A model generated the notes under the pieces. That model was not told the DNA's origin. It made no database searches and saw only the letters and a program-made list of their open reading frames with translations. This document shows, piece after piece, positions 7,959 through 19,200 of a stretch of 64,000 nt of DNA. The stretch spans positions 87,001 through 151,000 of the forward strand of contig JAKJHU010000050.1 in NCBI GenBank assembly GCA_022316685.1. Reading direction: 5' to 3'. Position numbers and translations under genes: made by a program. This stretch comes from Progne subis subis (lineage: Eukaryota; Chordata; Aves; Passeriformes; Hirundinidae). Position 1 is the first letter of the stretch. Each line of letters begins with the position of its first letter.

Positions 7959-10587
7959 GGGTCACATTGTAGAGACCACCAGCCCTTGGAATTCGCCGGT
8001 TTTCGTTATCCAGAAGCCGGGGAAGGACAAGTGGAGACTCCTCCAGGATCTCAGACAAATTAACAACGTGATAGAAAACATGGGCTCTCTTCAACCTGGG
8101 ATGCCTACCCCGACCATGCTCCCACAAAATTGGAAATTGGCTGTTATAGATATAAAAGATTGTTTCTTCCATATTCCCCTACACCCTGACGACGCACCAC
8201 GTTTTGCATTCTCGGTTCCCACCATTAACCGAGAGGCCCCGAGGAAACGCTACCATTGGAGGGTTTTACCCCAAGGGATGAAGGTGTCACCTATCATCTG
8301 CCAGTGGTATGTGGCTTCCTTGCTGTCCCCGGTCCGCGTAGCCGCAGAGAAAGCAATCATCCATCATTATATGGATGATGTGCTTGTGTGTGCCCCCACC
8401 GATGATGTCTTGTCACACGCGCTTGACCTGACAATTAATGCATTGGTTGTTGCAGGGTTCGAGTTGCAGGAAGACAAAGTTCAAAGGATGCCACCTTGGA
8501 GGTACCTTGGGCTGGAAATTGGCAAGCGGACCATTGTGCCGCAGAAATTGGAAATCAAGGCCAGAATTCAGACCCTTGCAGATGTCCATCAGCTGTGTGG
8601 GGCATTGAATTGGGTGAGACCCTGGCTAGGCCTCACAACCGAGGACCTAGCCCCTCTTTTCAGTTTATTGAAAGGGGGAGAGGAGCTGCGTTCTCCCAGG
8701 GAACTAACCCCGGAAGCAAAGGAGGCGCTGGAAAAGGTACAGCATCTGATGTCCACTCGGCAGGCTCACCGGTGTGATCCGGACCTGCCTTTCAAATTCA
8801 TAATAATGGGGAAATTGCCACACCTACATGGAGTCATTTTCCAATGGAGAAATAACATCAAAAAGGACCAGGGCAGAGAGGACCCGCTTCTAATCATAGA
8901 ATGGGTCTTTCTCAGCCATCAAAGGTCCAAGAGAATGACACGTCCACAGGAACTGGTGGCTGAACTGATCCGAAAAGCCAGAGTCCGGATCAAGGAATTG
9001 GCCGGCTGTGATTTTGAATGCATTCACATTCCAATTGGATTAAGATCGGGCCAAATTACAAAGGCAATGTTAGAACACCTGCTTCAGGAAAACGAAGCAC
9101 TGCAGTTTGCTCTAGATTCCTTCACTGGGCAAATCTCAATTCATCGGCCAGCCCACAAAATTTTTAATCAGGATGCCAAATTCACACTGAATTTGAAAGA
9201 TGTTCGGAGCAGGAAGCCTTTAGAGGCCCTGACAGTTTTCACGGACGCGTCCGGAAGGTCCCACAAGTCAGTTATGACTTGGAAGGACCCTCAGACTCAG
9301 CAGTGGGAGGCAGATGTTGCCGAGGTGGAGGGATCACCTCAGGTTGCTGAGTTGGCCGCTGTTGTCAGGGCTTTTGAAAGGTTCCCCGAACCCTTCAATT
9401 TAGTAACGGACTCCGCTTATGTAGCGGGGGTGGTATCAAGGGCAGATCAGGCAATACTGCAGGAAGTGTCTAACACAGCACTGTTTGAGCTGCTTTCTAA
9501 GCTTGTTAAGCTTGTCTCCCACAGAGAGCAGCCATTTTTTGTGATGCATACGAGATCACACACCGATTTACCAGGTTTCATAGCTGAGGGGAACAGAAGG
9601 GCTGATGCTCTTGCTGCTCCTGCAGCGATGGCCCCATTGCCAAGCATTTTTGAGCAGGCAAAGCTCAGCCATCAGCTTCACCATCAGAACGCACCTGGCC
9701 TTGTTCGCCGGTTTCACATCACCCGGGAACAGGCTAAGGCAATTGTAGCTACGTGTCCCTCCTGTAACCAGCATGCACTTCCCACCTTAAGTGCGGGAGT
9801 GAACCCCAGAGGTCTGAACAGCTGTGAGCTGTGGCAGACTGACGTGACACATATCCCCCAATTCGGCCGATCTAAATATGTGCACGTGTCAGTGGACACT
9901 TTCTCCGGTGCAGTTTTCGCTTCCGCCCACACAGGGGAGAAGACCTCAGATGCAATTAAACACCTCATCCAGGCTTTCTCCTTCATGGGCATCCCAAAAG
10001 AATTAAAAACTGATAATGGCCCAGCATACCGTTCCAAGGAATTCTGCAGCTTCCTGCAGCAATGGGGAGTGGGACATAAAACAGGCATCCCTCATTCCCC
10101 GACAGGCCAAGCAGTGGTGGAGAGGACCCACAGGGAAATCAAAAGAGTCCTCAACCAACAACAACCAGTGTTGAAAACAGAAACACCACAGACCCGATTG
10201 GCCAGGGCTCTATTCACTTTGAATTTTTTAAACAGCACCTTCGAGTTTTTAAACCCTCCGATCGTTCGTCATTTTGGGGCAAACCCTCAGCTAAACATCA
10301 AAGAGAGGCCGCCAGTCATGGTCCAGGACCCTGAAACTGGAAGGACAGGGGGACCTCATGATTTGGTCACGTGGGGTCGTGGGTACGCTTGCGTGTCCAC
10401 CCCCACGGGGCCGAGATGGTTACCATCAAAATGGGTGAGGCCCTATGTCCCGAAGGTCTCAGAGGAGAAAAAGAAACTGCCACAGGTTACTCAGGCAGCT
10501 TTTAGGAGGAAAAGGAGGGAAGATTTTTCCCAGGATGATTTCGCTTTCATGAATGACCCCTGCTCGAATGCTAATTGTTTGTTTTAG
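7792..10587 (+). CDS. pol: ERV-A pol: reverse transcriptase, RNase H and integrase
   Basis: An uninterrupted 931-residue frame; homology to ERV-B begins at about 7848, so the first 19 or so codons are probably not genuine. The RT has a typical VFVIQKPGKDKWRLLQDLR segment and the polymerase motif YMDD (8368-8379). RNase H shows FTDASG (Asp 9244), an AELAAV Glu, VTDSAYV (Asp 9409) and a late His/Asp region. The integrase has an HHCC zinc-binding head ending CPSC and a DD35E core (Asp 9841, Asp 10012, Glu 10120, with 35 residues between the last two). A GPRWLPSKWVRPYV C-terminal segment follows. All catalytic residues that I can locate are present. Pol is not in the expected frame after pro, so expression as Gag-Pro-Pol is doubtful despite the intact frame. 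It has no start codon of its own in context. Confidence 0.93.
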   Translation: MTSQTPHRIFGQRSLRSAPTHKLNWKTDSPVWVEQWPLSKQKLKALEELVEEQLAKGHIVETTSPWNSPVFVIQKPGKDKWRLLQDLRQINNVIENMGSLQPGMPTPTMLPQNWKLAVIDIKDCFFHIPLHPDDAPRFAFSVPTINREAPRKRYHWRVLPQGMKVSPIICQWYVASLLSPVRVAAEKAIIHHYMDDVLVCAPTDDVLSHALDLTINALVVAGFELQEDKVQRMPPWRYLGLEIGKRTIVPQKLEIKARIQTLADVHQLCGALNWVRPWLGLTTEDLAPLFSLLKGGEELRSPRELTPEAKEALEKVQHLMSTRQAHRCDPDLPFKFIIMGKLPHLHGVIFQWRNNIKKDQGREDPLLIIEWVFLSHQRSKRMTRPQELVAELIRKARVRIKELAGCDFECIHIPIGLRSGQITKAMLEHLLQENEALQFALDSFTGQISIHRPAHKIFNQDAKFTLNLKDVRSRKPLEALTVFTDASGRSHKSVMTWKDPQTQQWEADVAEVEGSPQVAELAAVVRAFERFPEPFNLVTDSAYVAGVVSRADQAILQEVSNTALFELLSKLVKLVSHREQPFFVMHTRSHTDLPGFIAEGNRRADALAAPAAMAPLPSIFEQAKLSHQLHHQNAPGLVRRFHITREQAKAIVATCPSCNQHALPTLSAGVNPRGLNSCELWQTDVTHIPQFGRSKYVHVSVDTFSGAVFASAHTGEKTSDAIKHLIQAFSFMGIPKELKTDNGPAYRSKEFCSFLQQWGVGHKTGIPHSPTGQAVVERTHREIKRVLNQQQPVLKTETPQTRLARALFTLNFLNSTFEFLNPPIVRHFGANPQLNIKERPPVMVQDPETGRTGGPHDLVTWGRGYACVSTPTGPRWLPSKWVRPYVPKVSEEKKKLPQVTQAAFRRKRREDFSQDDFAFMNDPCSNANCLF

Positions 10588-10936
10588 TTCTTTTGGTTCT
10601 GACAGAGCCTGTCCAGCGCCAGTCCCCAGTGCTGAGGAAGTTCCACCTGCTCCTCGGCATCCTCCTGCTTGCCAGTCTCACTGCACCTGTCTCTGGATGG
10701 TTGGTGCCCCAGCCCAAAGCCACCAGGGCAATGGGGCAGGCCACAAAGCCATCCAGAGCATCCGGGACATGGTGAATGACATCAAGAGAGAAACTGGTGA
10801 CTGGCTGAATGGATTGTTTGGGGACTGGGGAATTTCGGGCTGGGTGGGTTCAATTTTGAAATCAGTTTTGTTGTTTTTATTTGTTATTCTGTTAATTTTA
10901 ATTGGATTTGGTATCGTCAAAAAAAATGTTAGGTAG
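10575..10936 (+). pseudogene. env: ERV-A env remnant: signal peptide joined to membrane anchor
   Basis: Env would be the surface/transmembrane glycoprotein, but only its two ends remain. In one frame (10575-10775) a hydrophobic leader (LLLGILLLASLTAPVSG) is followed by the first few residues of a mature protein. In another frame, ending at 10936, an amphipathic segment (IKRETGDWLNGLFGDW) leads into a long hydrophobic span of about 25 residues with a short basic tail. That is a typical membrane-proximal region and anchor. The join is near 10725-10745 and is out of frame, so almost all of the surface subunit and the fusion part of the TM subunit have been deleted. No intact Env can be encoded. 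Confidence 0.75.
10615..10616 (+). other. Candidate env splice acceptor
   Basis: A T-rich tract ends in GACAG/AG just after the pol stop. Together with the donor at 4806/4807 it would give a conventional spliced env messenger. This is inferred from consensus only. Confidence 0.5.
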
Positions 10937-11159
10937 ATTAATTTCTAGCACCACACATGCCCCCTCTGTGAACCAAGTTGCTGTATCATCCATGCCTGGA
11001 TGGGAGGAAAACATGGAACTGGAGGAAAACCCAGAAAACAGGAGACACCCAGAAGAAGAACCTCAGATAGAGTGGCCCACTCAGCCAGAGTGGCTCACTG
11101 AGATTTACCCGGACTTTGAATATCATCCTCCTCCATTCCAGCCCTCCTCCTGTTATTAA
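10926..11159 (+). CDS. Small acidic ORF between env and the PPT, function unknown
   Basis: An ATG at 10926 opens a 77-residue frame ending at 11159, overlapping the last codons of the env stub by a few bases. The protein is acidic and proline/glutamate/tryptophan-rich, with the tail YPDFEYHPPPFQPSSCY. There is no signal peptide, membrane span or motif that I recognise. Its place, right after the membrane anchor and before the PPT, is where some complex retroviruses carry accessory genes. It could equally be a displaced frame of an env cytoplasmic tail, or chance. I cannot name it. Confidence 0.4.
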   Translation: MLGRLISSTTHAPSVNQVAVSSMPGWEENMELEENPENRRHPEEEPQIEWPTQPEWLTEIYPDFEYHPPPFQPSSCY

Positions 11160-11162
11160 AAC

Positions 11163-11176
11163 AAAAAAGGGGGAGA
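11163..11176 (+). other. ERV-A polypurine tract
   Basis: AAAAAAGGGGGAGA lies immediately before the TG of the right LTR, the standard plus-strand primer site. Confidence 0.92.
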
Positions 11177-11884
11177 TGTAGTGGTGCAGAACTGTTTTAT
11201 TAGGTTTTTGTAAGAAGTTTATGTTATGGTTCATTTCACTGTATCCCCAATTTTGTATCCCTTTTGTGTCGTCTTTATAATAAGGTGTTTTGTGTCAATC
11301 ATCCCACTCCTCACATGGCATGTAACATCCCCTCTGCCCCCCCTCACTCTGGGGCAGCCTGTCTATCACTCCAGGGGTCCCTCCCAGATTGCGAAACCTC
11401 AGGGAGAGGGCTTCGGGTAGATAGGTAGCCTGGGGGAATTCTTTTCCTCTGGAGGTGGTTGGTCCGAGGCTTGGGGGTGGGCACACCTTGTTACCCCCTG
11501 GATCCCCTGATTTGCTGTCTTGTTGTATCCTCCCTGGAACCCCTCCCCCGCTTATAAGGGAGAGGGAGATTCAAAGTTTTCTCTCTCCCAGCAGCTCTCC
11601 CAGCAGCTCTCCGAGCAGCTCCTCGCTCAGCTGCTCAGCTCCCAGCCTCTGAGCTCTCGCCTCTGAGCTCGGAGCTCTCTGCTTCTCAACTCTGGAGCTA
11701 ATAAACATCTTTTAACCTGCTAAGCTGAGAGCCAGCCTTTTCTCTTCTGCTGCTGTTGACTGTCTCGACATACGGTGTCCAACTGCTAAGCCGAAGCCGA
11801 AACGAACTGGAAACATCTGTATCTGTGTTGGCCGAGCTAGCCAGAGGTCCTCTCCCGCCCGGAGTGGGGAAAAAACCAGATACA
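11177..11884 (+). repeat. ERV-A 3' LTR
   Basis: A 708-bp copy of the left LTR with five substitutions and no indels. TATA is at 11553-11558 and AATAAA at 11700-11705. Four of the five differences lie in the last 54 bp. The GTGAC target duplication follows at 11885-11889. Confidence 0.95.
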
Positions 11885-11889
11885 GTGAC

Positions 11890-12455
11890 AATCATTTGTC
11901 TTTCTTTTTTCCTAGAGTTGAAATTAAATAATGCTGTTCTCTAAAATGGGAAATATTTGGGATATATATTGGAATTTGTTTAAATTTTAAAGTGTTTATA
12001 AGATTTAAAATATCTGAAATTTCATGCCATCCCATATTCTTTATTGTCCTGCTTTTTATTGTTGAGATATTGGTCTGAAATAATCAAGAAAAATGCCTGT
12101 AGTCATGATTAATGAGGCTGCCTGAGTTACTCAGATGATCCAGGTGACTCCATCCTGCCTCCCAAGCAGTCAATGGACATATAATCTTCACTTTCAATGA
12201 ATAAAGGTCATCAGTTCCTTAGCTGTATACAATCTCTGTTACCTGAAGATACTTTAAAATTAGCTCTTGGGAAGAATTTCCATATGAAAAAGATGCAAAA
12301 CACGTTTTCAGTCTGAATGTAACCAATTTGATGTCCTTTCTTATTTTTCATGGTCTCTTGGTTTGCCATGCAAGATGTATTCTATTCCCAATCTGTTGCA
12401 ACTGGTTGAGGTTTGGTTTTTTTCCCCTTAACTCTGGGGGAGGGTTGGGGGGGGA
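11890..12455. other. AT-rich spacer
   Basis: No coding potential is visible. The last 20 bases form a G-rich run ending GGGGGGGGA, directly in front of the next LTR-like element, and could be the polypurine tract of a decayed internal region. Confidence 0.5.
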
Positions 12456-13067
12456 TGTGGCATGTGTCTTCTGTTAATGGACCACCTGTTAAAACCAGGT
12501 GGAGCAAGGTTCCTTATCTCTTCCACAACCCATCTTCCCTCCGGGATGATATTTTCTATTAATGTGCCATTAAGGTTCACCACAGGACTGATAAAATTAC
12601 ATCACCCCACTGTGAGATGCTCCACCCAGTGGGAGGAGCCAACCATTCCTACCCTTATAAAAACTGGGAGTCAGACATGCCAGGGCAGCCTCTTTTCCTA
12701 CTGGATTTCCTGGAGGAAGACTGGACCCTTCTACAGGATCATCTCTAACCCAACAGAACCACTCATAAGTGGTTACTCCAGGAGGACTTAGTTAGACTGC
12801 TCCCAACACCCTGATCAACAAGGTGCCAGGTCGTATTCTGACTCTGTCAGGGTGTCTAAGGTTTCTTTGTTTGCTTGGGGTTTTTGTACTACTGTATTTG
12901 TATTTTTAACATTCCTAGTAAAGAACTGGTATCCCTGTTCCCATACCTTTGCCTGAAAGCCCCTAATTGCAAAATTATAATAATTTGGAGGGAGGGGGTT
13001 TACACTCTCCATTCCAAGGAAAGCTTCAAGTTTACCGGGTAGACACTTATCTTTCCAAACCAAGACA
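12456..13067 (+). repeat. LTR-like element (probable solo or 3' LTR of another ERV family)
   Basis: It starts TGTGGCATG right after a G-rich PPT-like run and ends near CCAAGACA. It has a clear TATAAAA box (12656-12662) in a GC-richer patch and an AGTAAA polyadenylation-type signal at 12917-12922. I see no convincing target-site duplication, so the ends, the right one especially, are approximate. It may be the 3' LTR of an otherwise lost provirus. Confidence 0.55.
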
Positions 13068-14995
13068 CATTGCATTAAGGTTCATGGTATCTCCCTGTAT
13101 TACCTATGGGATTTTTTTTTCTCTGTTACTCAGGAGTTTTCTCTGCTGATTAAGAAATTCAGTGTTCCTGTGAGAGAAAACTTCGGAGGCATGTCTTGTT
13201 CAGGCACTCAAATAAATAAAGCTATACAGGAATGTGTGAGTGACACTGAAGGAAACCTTCCTAAAAGTTTCAGTTGGCAGATGGGAATATCATCTATGTT
13301 GCTGTCGAAGATTTCCAAGTTAATAAATATTTCTCTCTTGATAATCACATCAGATAACTTCTCCATCAGCAGCTCTTGCAATTGTTAAGTGTCTGGGGGG
13401 GGTTGTAGATTAACAAGATGCCAAGGCTGGTCTTTACTGTAGTCTTATGAAATAAAGGGAAACACTCAAGGGAGTCTGCTTCAACAAAATTCATTATATT
13501 TCTCAAATATGCAGAGGAATTATAGAGAGGTAGCTAATAAAACTATGCAATTTGTTTTGTCAGATATGTCAAAATACTAATTTACAAAAAGTAGACATTT
13601 CCACTACAACATGGAGGCAATTTTTAGATAGGACTTTCAAATGCATAAACGATCCATCAAAATAAGATATCAGAGGACAAAGGACCAGGCAGTAGGGCAA
13701 GATGGGCTTAGAAACGTGATTCTAAAGAAAATTCTAAACCTCATCAGGAATAAAGAAGCATGAAAACAAACTTCTAGATAACGGTGTAGACAAAGTGAGA
13801 TATGCAATGATTTTAGCTTTGCTCAAATAAAATTTTATTTTGTCCCTAGAGGACTAAGACATCTTCCCGACTGAAGAGAAGCATCAAGTTCTTTAGCATC
13901 TGCAAATAAATTCTTGCTAAGTGATAAATTCTGGCTCTGTTCAGACAAAGCTGAAGACTGAGGAATTATCAAGTTCTCAGAGACATACTGCTTGCAAACC
14001 AGCAAAAGTCTTCAGGCAGCAGTCTGCTTCTCTATACTTCTTGGCTTGACTGGAGAAAGGAATAGCTTATGTCACCCAGGGTAACTTGCTCACAGATGTA
14101 CATTAATTGGAATAGTAGAGATGGAACCCCTACACGTTGCTGGTCTCATCCTTCTCTCAGGAGCCTCTACAGCCATAATTTTTCTCTTCTCTTGTATTGC
14201 CATTGTGCCTGAGTAACACAGCAGCACACTCTGATGCTGAGTACATTTGTAAAGGCCTCCTCCTAAGCACATCAGTGTTGTATCACATATGTCCATTTAC
14301 TATCCAGAATTAGTCTGAGCCTTTGCTTAGGTTATGAAACATTGATTTTCATGGCCCAGGGAAGGGGACAGGGGACATTGCCATCTCAAAATCAGAAAAA
14401 ATGGCAAAGCATTGAAATTGGCATTGTATAAATTAAGCTACACGACAAGCAGTGCCAGAAAAGCATGTCGCTGAGCAGAATAATAGTCTTTCATGTTAAA
14501 TAATGATGCCAGTAGGAAGACAGGAGGCCAGAGTCAAATAAAAGACATCTACTTATTCACTATCCAGTCTTAAACTTTTGTTCCCTGACTCAGAATAAGC
14601 ACCCACAAATGTTAACTCCAGATTTATTGATAACTCAAGATGGAAGGGCACTTCATTTTTATGATTAATTATGGACAGATTGAGAACCAGGAAACTGCTC
14701 TGATAAGCTGCTTGGGCCATGAGGAAAGAGCATATACCCCGAAATGCCCAGCTGTCAGCTTTGCTGGAGGCATTAACCCGAGGGAACCAACTTAAGGCAA
14801 AGCAACATGAAGATGGAAGTAACACTAAGGAGGCTGAAAGAATGTCTGCTTCACATCTTAATTGCTTGAGCTATTAGACAAACACATCTGGTGTTGATGT
14901 CTTTGGAATACTGTACTTTTTGTGTATCACATATGCCTCTGTGTTAATGCTTTTATGAGCTGCTCACTTTGGGCTTGGAGAGATAGGCTGCTAGC

Positions 14996-15018
14996 TTTTT
15001 TTTTTTTTTTTTTTTTTT
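14996..15018. repeat. T23 homopolymer
   Basis: An uninterrupted T-run, read directly. Confidence 0.95.
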
Positions 15019-16232
15019 AATCTTCTAATGCAAAACTTACAGGTACTTATTTGGTGATTTCATTTTATTTGTTTCTTACCCTCAGCCTTTTAGGGTTTGC
15101 CTATTTCATTGTCTATCCATTTGCCTCCCACCACGTCTGCTTTCCCCATGTGTTCAAGAGAAATTAGCAAAATTTAATAAAGAAAAATTCCACTCTGGCA
15201 GGCATGAATTTGTTAGGCTGAGTTAAAGGAGACAAGTTTGCACAATTTCATTATGAAGCCAAATAATTGTTAAAAGAGATGCTGCCTCTTATTTGCTCAA
15301 TAATGCTTTTATACATTTCAAGCGTTATGAAGGATTGATTTGATAAAAATATCCTTGGAGGATTGTGACCTTGAGTTGCCTTTTGTGAGAAATTTGCTGG
15401 GTCTAACCTAAAAAAGAAATGGAAATGGAGACTATGGAAAATTTGTATTTGTAACGTGATAAATTTGTGCAAAAATACAGAACAAGAGCTATTGATAATT
15501 TTTTTTTTTCAAAATGTGTTACAGGCTATGAAAGGCATTTCCACTTGGCTTCCTGAAAATTTCTTATACTCCTTAACTTTTAAAGATGTAAAGTAATGAT
15601 AAAAATCACAAATACATTATAGGGGGCTGAGATTGTTAATGACTTAGGAGTCAAGGATGCTGTAAAGGCACAATCCTATGTTGTTATCTGATAACATGAA
15701 AATGTCAGGCTACAGAAGATATTTTGGCTAATACTTTGGTCTTTTTTTGTGAAATAACACATAAAAGGCTACATTTCCCTCAAGAACAGCCTAGCTGCTT
15801 ATTCCATAAGAATGGGAAACATTTGTCATTATCCCAAAAAAATATCATGTATTATCCTACCCAAATTGTACCTGCTGCATAGGCTAAATACACACCAATG
15901 ATGTTTTGTGAACAATAGAGCTTGCAACATTTTCCCTGAACACAGAACATTTACCTGAGTAAATGTGTCTATAAATAACATGTATGAATCTTTTTTTCCA
16001 CTTACAGTGATACAGTGATAAAAGAGTGACTCAGATTCTTGAAAGTCAATATTATATGTTCCTGTAGTTTCAATATATTTCTTATTAATATTTTAGTGGC
16101 TTTATTTATTCCTTCTGCAAAGTTGCTATAAAAGCAAATTATGTAAGAAAGTTAGAGTTGTAAGGTTTGGGTGGGGGTAGCAGTGGGTGGGGATTTTTTT
16201 TCCCAAATGTTATTTCTAATATGGCTAAAGTG

Positions 16233-16290
16233 TTTATTTATTTACTTATTTACTTATTTAATTATTTAATTATTTACTTATTTATTAATT
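16233..16290. repeat. (TTTA)n microsatellite, imperfect
   Basis: Tetranucleotide repeat TTTA with TTAC and TTAA variants. Confidence 0.9.
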
Positions 16291-19200
16291 ATAGGTTTTA
16301 GAATTAGGTTCAGACCGGTAATCTAAATTTTGGGGTACTGAATTGTACACCTTCACTTCCAGTTGGGCTTTTCTGCCATTTACTCTACACTGACAACGCT
16401 TGCAGCATTCACTGTTTGATTGCATTTGTGTCTATGAAAAGCTCATTTTAGCCTTGTTTAAATGGAAAACAAATTTCAGCTGGCAATGAGTATAATTTGA
16501 GCTGCTGTGTTACTCTATCATATTCATGCAGTGGCATTTGGTAACACTTGCATCATTTGCAATGGGGTTATTTTAGTGTTAATGAAAAGCTAAAGTAAAC
16601 ATTTAGTCCTTTGTTAGTTTGAAAGCTAACATGAAACATAAAAATCTAAGACTAAATTTCTAGAATTGCTCTCTAACAAGGTAATTTTTCAGCTATCTTT
16701 GTCCCGAGGACTTCCAAGGAGAATGCCTGGGTATAACTGTGCTTCTTGTTTATAGAAAGGAGCAAGAAAAACTTATATAAAATCATAACAAAAATTAGCG
16801 GTTATTACATCACTGCAGTTTGTGCCTGTGCAAACACAACAGTCTAACCAAATCTTTAATGTCAGCTACCTGTGTCAACTCTTTGCAGCACCTGGAGATA
16901 TGTAAATGCATGGAATTAGCAGCTACCCTTTTTTCTCTCCTACAAGAATTTGCTTTAATGAACCCAGTGCCTCTGATAATCAGTCATGAAAATTATCTAA
17001 AAGTACACAGTTTGCATACTCATTCCTGTATTTTGGTGCCATTTTCAGAAGACCTCAGTTCAACAAGGCTTTCTGCAATCTGCATTTGTCTTCTCCAAAT
17101 CAGAAACATTTTATATGGTTTACCTTCTAAAATCTACATAACAGATGAAAAGTCTTCAGTGTTTAAAAAATTAATGTCACTCAACCACTTATAAACTTCT
17201 ATGCTACAGATATTGTGAAGGGTAACAAAAGATATCCAATTTTTACTTTGTAGTGATTTTCATTTGTTGAAATAATTAAGAAAATATTGAATTGTTGAAG
17301 TGTAAATATAGAGAGAAATGATAAAATTGAATAATTCTGGCCATTACAGCTTACCTGACTAAAACCCAACAAAACTACAGTCACATAGTCAATTCCAGTG
17401 GCAGAGAGGTAGTCTTTTTGAATGAAAAACTCTTTTCTTCAGATTATTTTTATTCCATAGTCAACAAACCTCATTAAAATATTGCTGACATATGGTGTTT
17501 TAAGATAATTAGAAATATTTTTATAAGTCAAAAATTTATGTAATATAATGATATACACAAATTGTGACAGTATCTGAATTGTCATATTTCAATAGTATTT
17601 TCTATCCTTTTTGAGCTGTACATGGGTGCATAATACGTGCTCACAGAAAATACAACAGGACTGACAAAGTAAGGAAGTGACATTGTTCGTCAATTTAGTC
17701 TGTTGTAGGATCAAAACCAGATTTACCCTGTTTTCAAGGACAAGCTAGAAGGTTTCCTTCTTCAGATCAGCGCAGAACCCAGTGCTTGGGAGGTTACTGA
17801 CATACAGCAACAGGCCACTCCTGTTTCTCTCACCACCTTCAATATATTTGAGGACACTTTTCTCTCTGCAGAAGACCATTTCCAAAGACCACATATTCAA
17901 AGTCTCTGCTCATTCTGATGGATGGGTTTCGGGCATTGGAGGGAGTTTTTCAAGAGCTCCTGTTTTACTGATAATATTATATCTTAAAATATAGTAGAAC
18001 AGAAAATAGAACCAACTGAGTAAGTATCAGGGGAAATGTAAATATTTCCTTTTATGTGTTATATATTAAATGTTGGTAAATAAATATCTACATGAAGCTT
18101 ATCTATTTTTGCAACAAGGTCTAACATCAGCTGTGCAATTTCATTGCACTCTACATTTCTGCAGGGTAATTTTGCAATTTTGCAAGAAAAATACGTCTCA
18201 ACTGCATTACCTCACTCGTCTTCAGTTAATTTCTTTTGATATACTTTGGGTGGTTCTTTTTTCATTAGGACCATTTCCAATTTCATTTCCATCATTAAAA
18301 TCTTTATTTTATACAATGTTCCTCTAAATACATTTGTTCACGACCCACAAAGAAATATGTTGCCTACTTTGCTGACCTAGTCAGTAAACAAAAGTACTGG
18401 ACAGCATCACATCAAAACAGCCTCCTATAGGGAAGATTCTGTCCTACTTCAGTAACAAATAATTTTACTAATTTCTTTTGGACTACATTTTCTTTCTTTC
18501 AATATTAGAATATTTTTCCATGTGAAAAATTTTGCTAATATACTACATATGTCTCCATCATATATTTCACAATTGCCCCCTTCAGGAGTTAAAATGCTGG
18601 GGTTTAAGCACAGTTGCTCTTAGCAAAATCAGGTCTGCCTTCTCTGGGTTTCCATAAAATGATTGTTTAAATAATATATCATAAAATGCTACCATATCTT
18701 CATTGATGCCAAGTCTGACTGACTTGTCTACAGCTCAACACTTACACTTTCTTTCTAATTTCACCACCTATTTTTTAAATAAAATTTTGGTGTGTTTGCC
18801 CTTCTACAATCTTGTAGTACTGCCCTAGAATTCTTAAACATAATTAATAATGGTTCAAAGATAGTCCTGGCTTAGTTAATTTCATCACATCCTGACATCT
18901 TGGCTACTTCTAAGTTATTTAATATACTCTAACCTGTCCTTTCTTTGTTCTGACCTATTCTCCTAACTCTTGTTAAAATTAATTGTGTTAAAAATTAGCA
19001 GTTACAATTTAACATGCAAAAATCACCTTTGTGTTCATGCAAATAATGTATGAAGGGAAGCTAGTCTTTGAAAAACAGGGGGTTCAAGCTAATTTAATTC
19101 AACAAAAGTGATACTGATAGCTGCAGCAACCAAAACCCAATCCCAATACATGTAATGTAAGGTTCCTTATCCATCTATTAGTTCAATGTACAGTGAGAGG

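Larger units (their letters stand above)
3798..11884 (+). mobile_element. ERV-A: near-complete class II (betaretrovirus-like) provirus
   Basis: An 8.1-kb provirus in the order LTR, tRNA-Lys PBS, leader with splice donor, gag, pro (dUTPase-like plus retropepsin), pol, env remnant, 3' ORF, PPT, LTR. The two 708-bp LTRs differ at only five positions (4014/11393, 4452/11831, 4463/11842, 4486/11865, 4492/11871), so the insertion is evolutionarily young. The flanking GTGAC duplication shows that it integrated as a unit. The betaretrovirus-like call rests on the tRNA-Lys PBS, a dUTPase-like segment in front of the protease, the A AAA AAC gag-pro slip site and the similarity of its pol to ERV-B in this window. 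Visible defects are one in-frame stop in gag, a frame break between pro and pol, and a collapsed env. Confidence 0.95.

Noticed and set aside
16820..17194. 124-residue plus-strand ORF
   Set aside because: Random composition in AT-rich DNA, with no domain, splice context or homologous feel.
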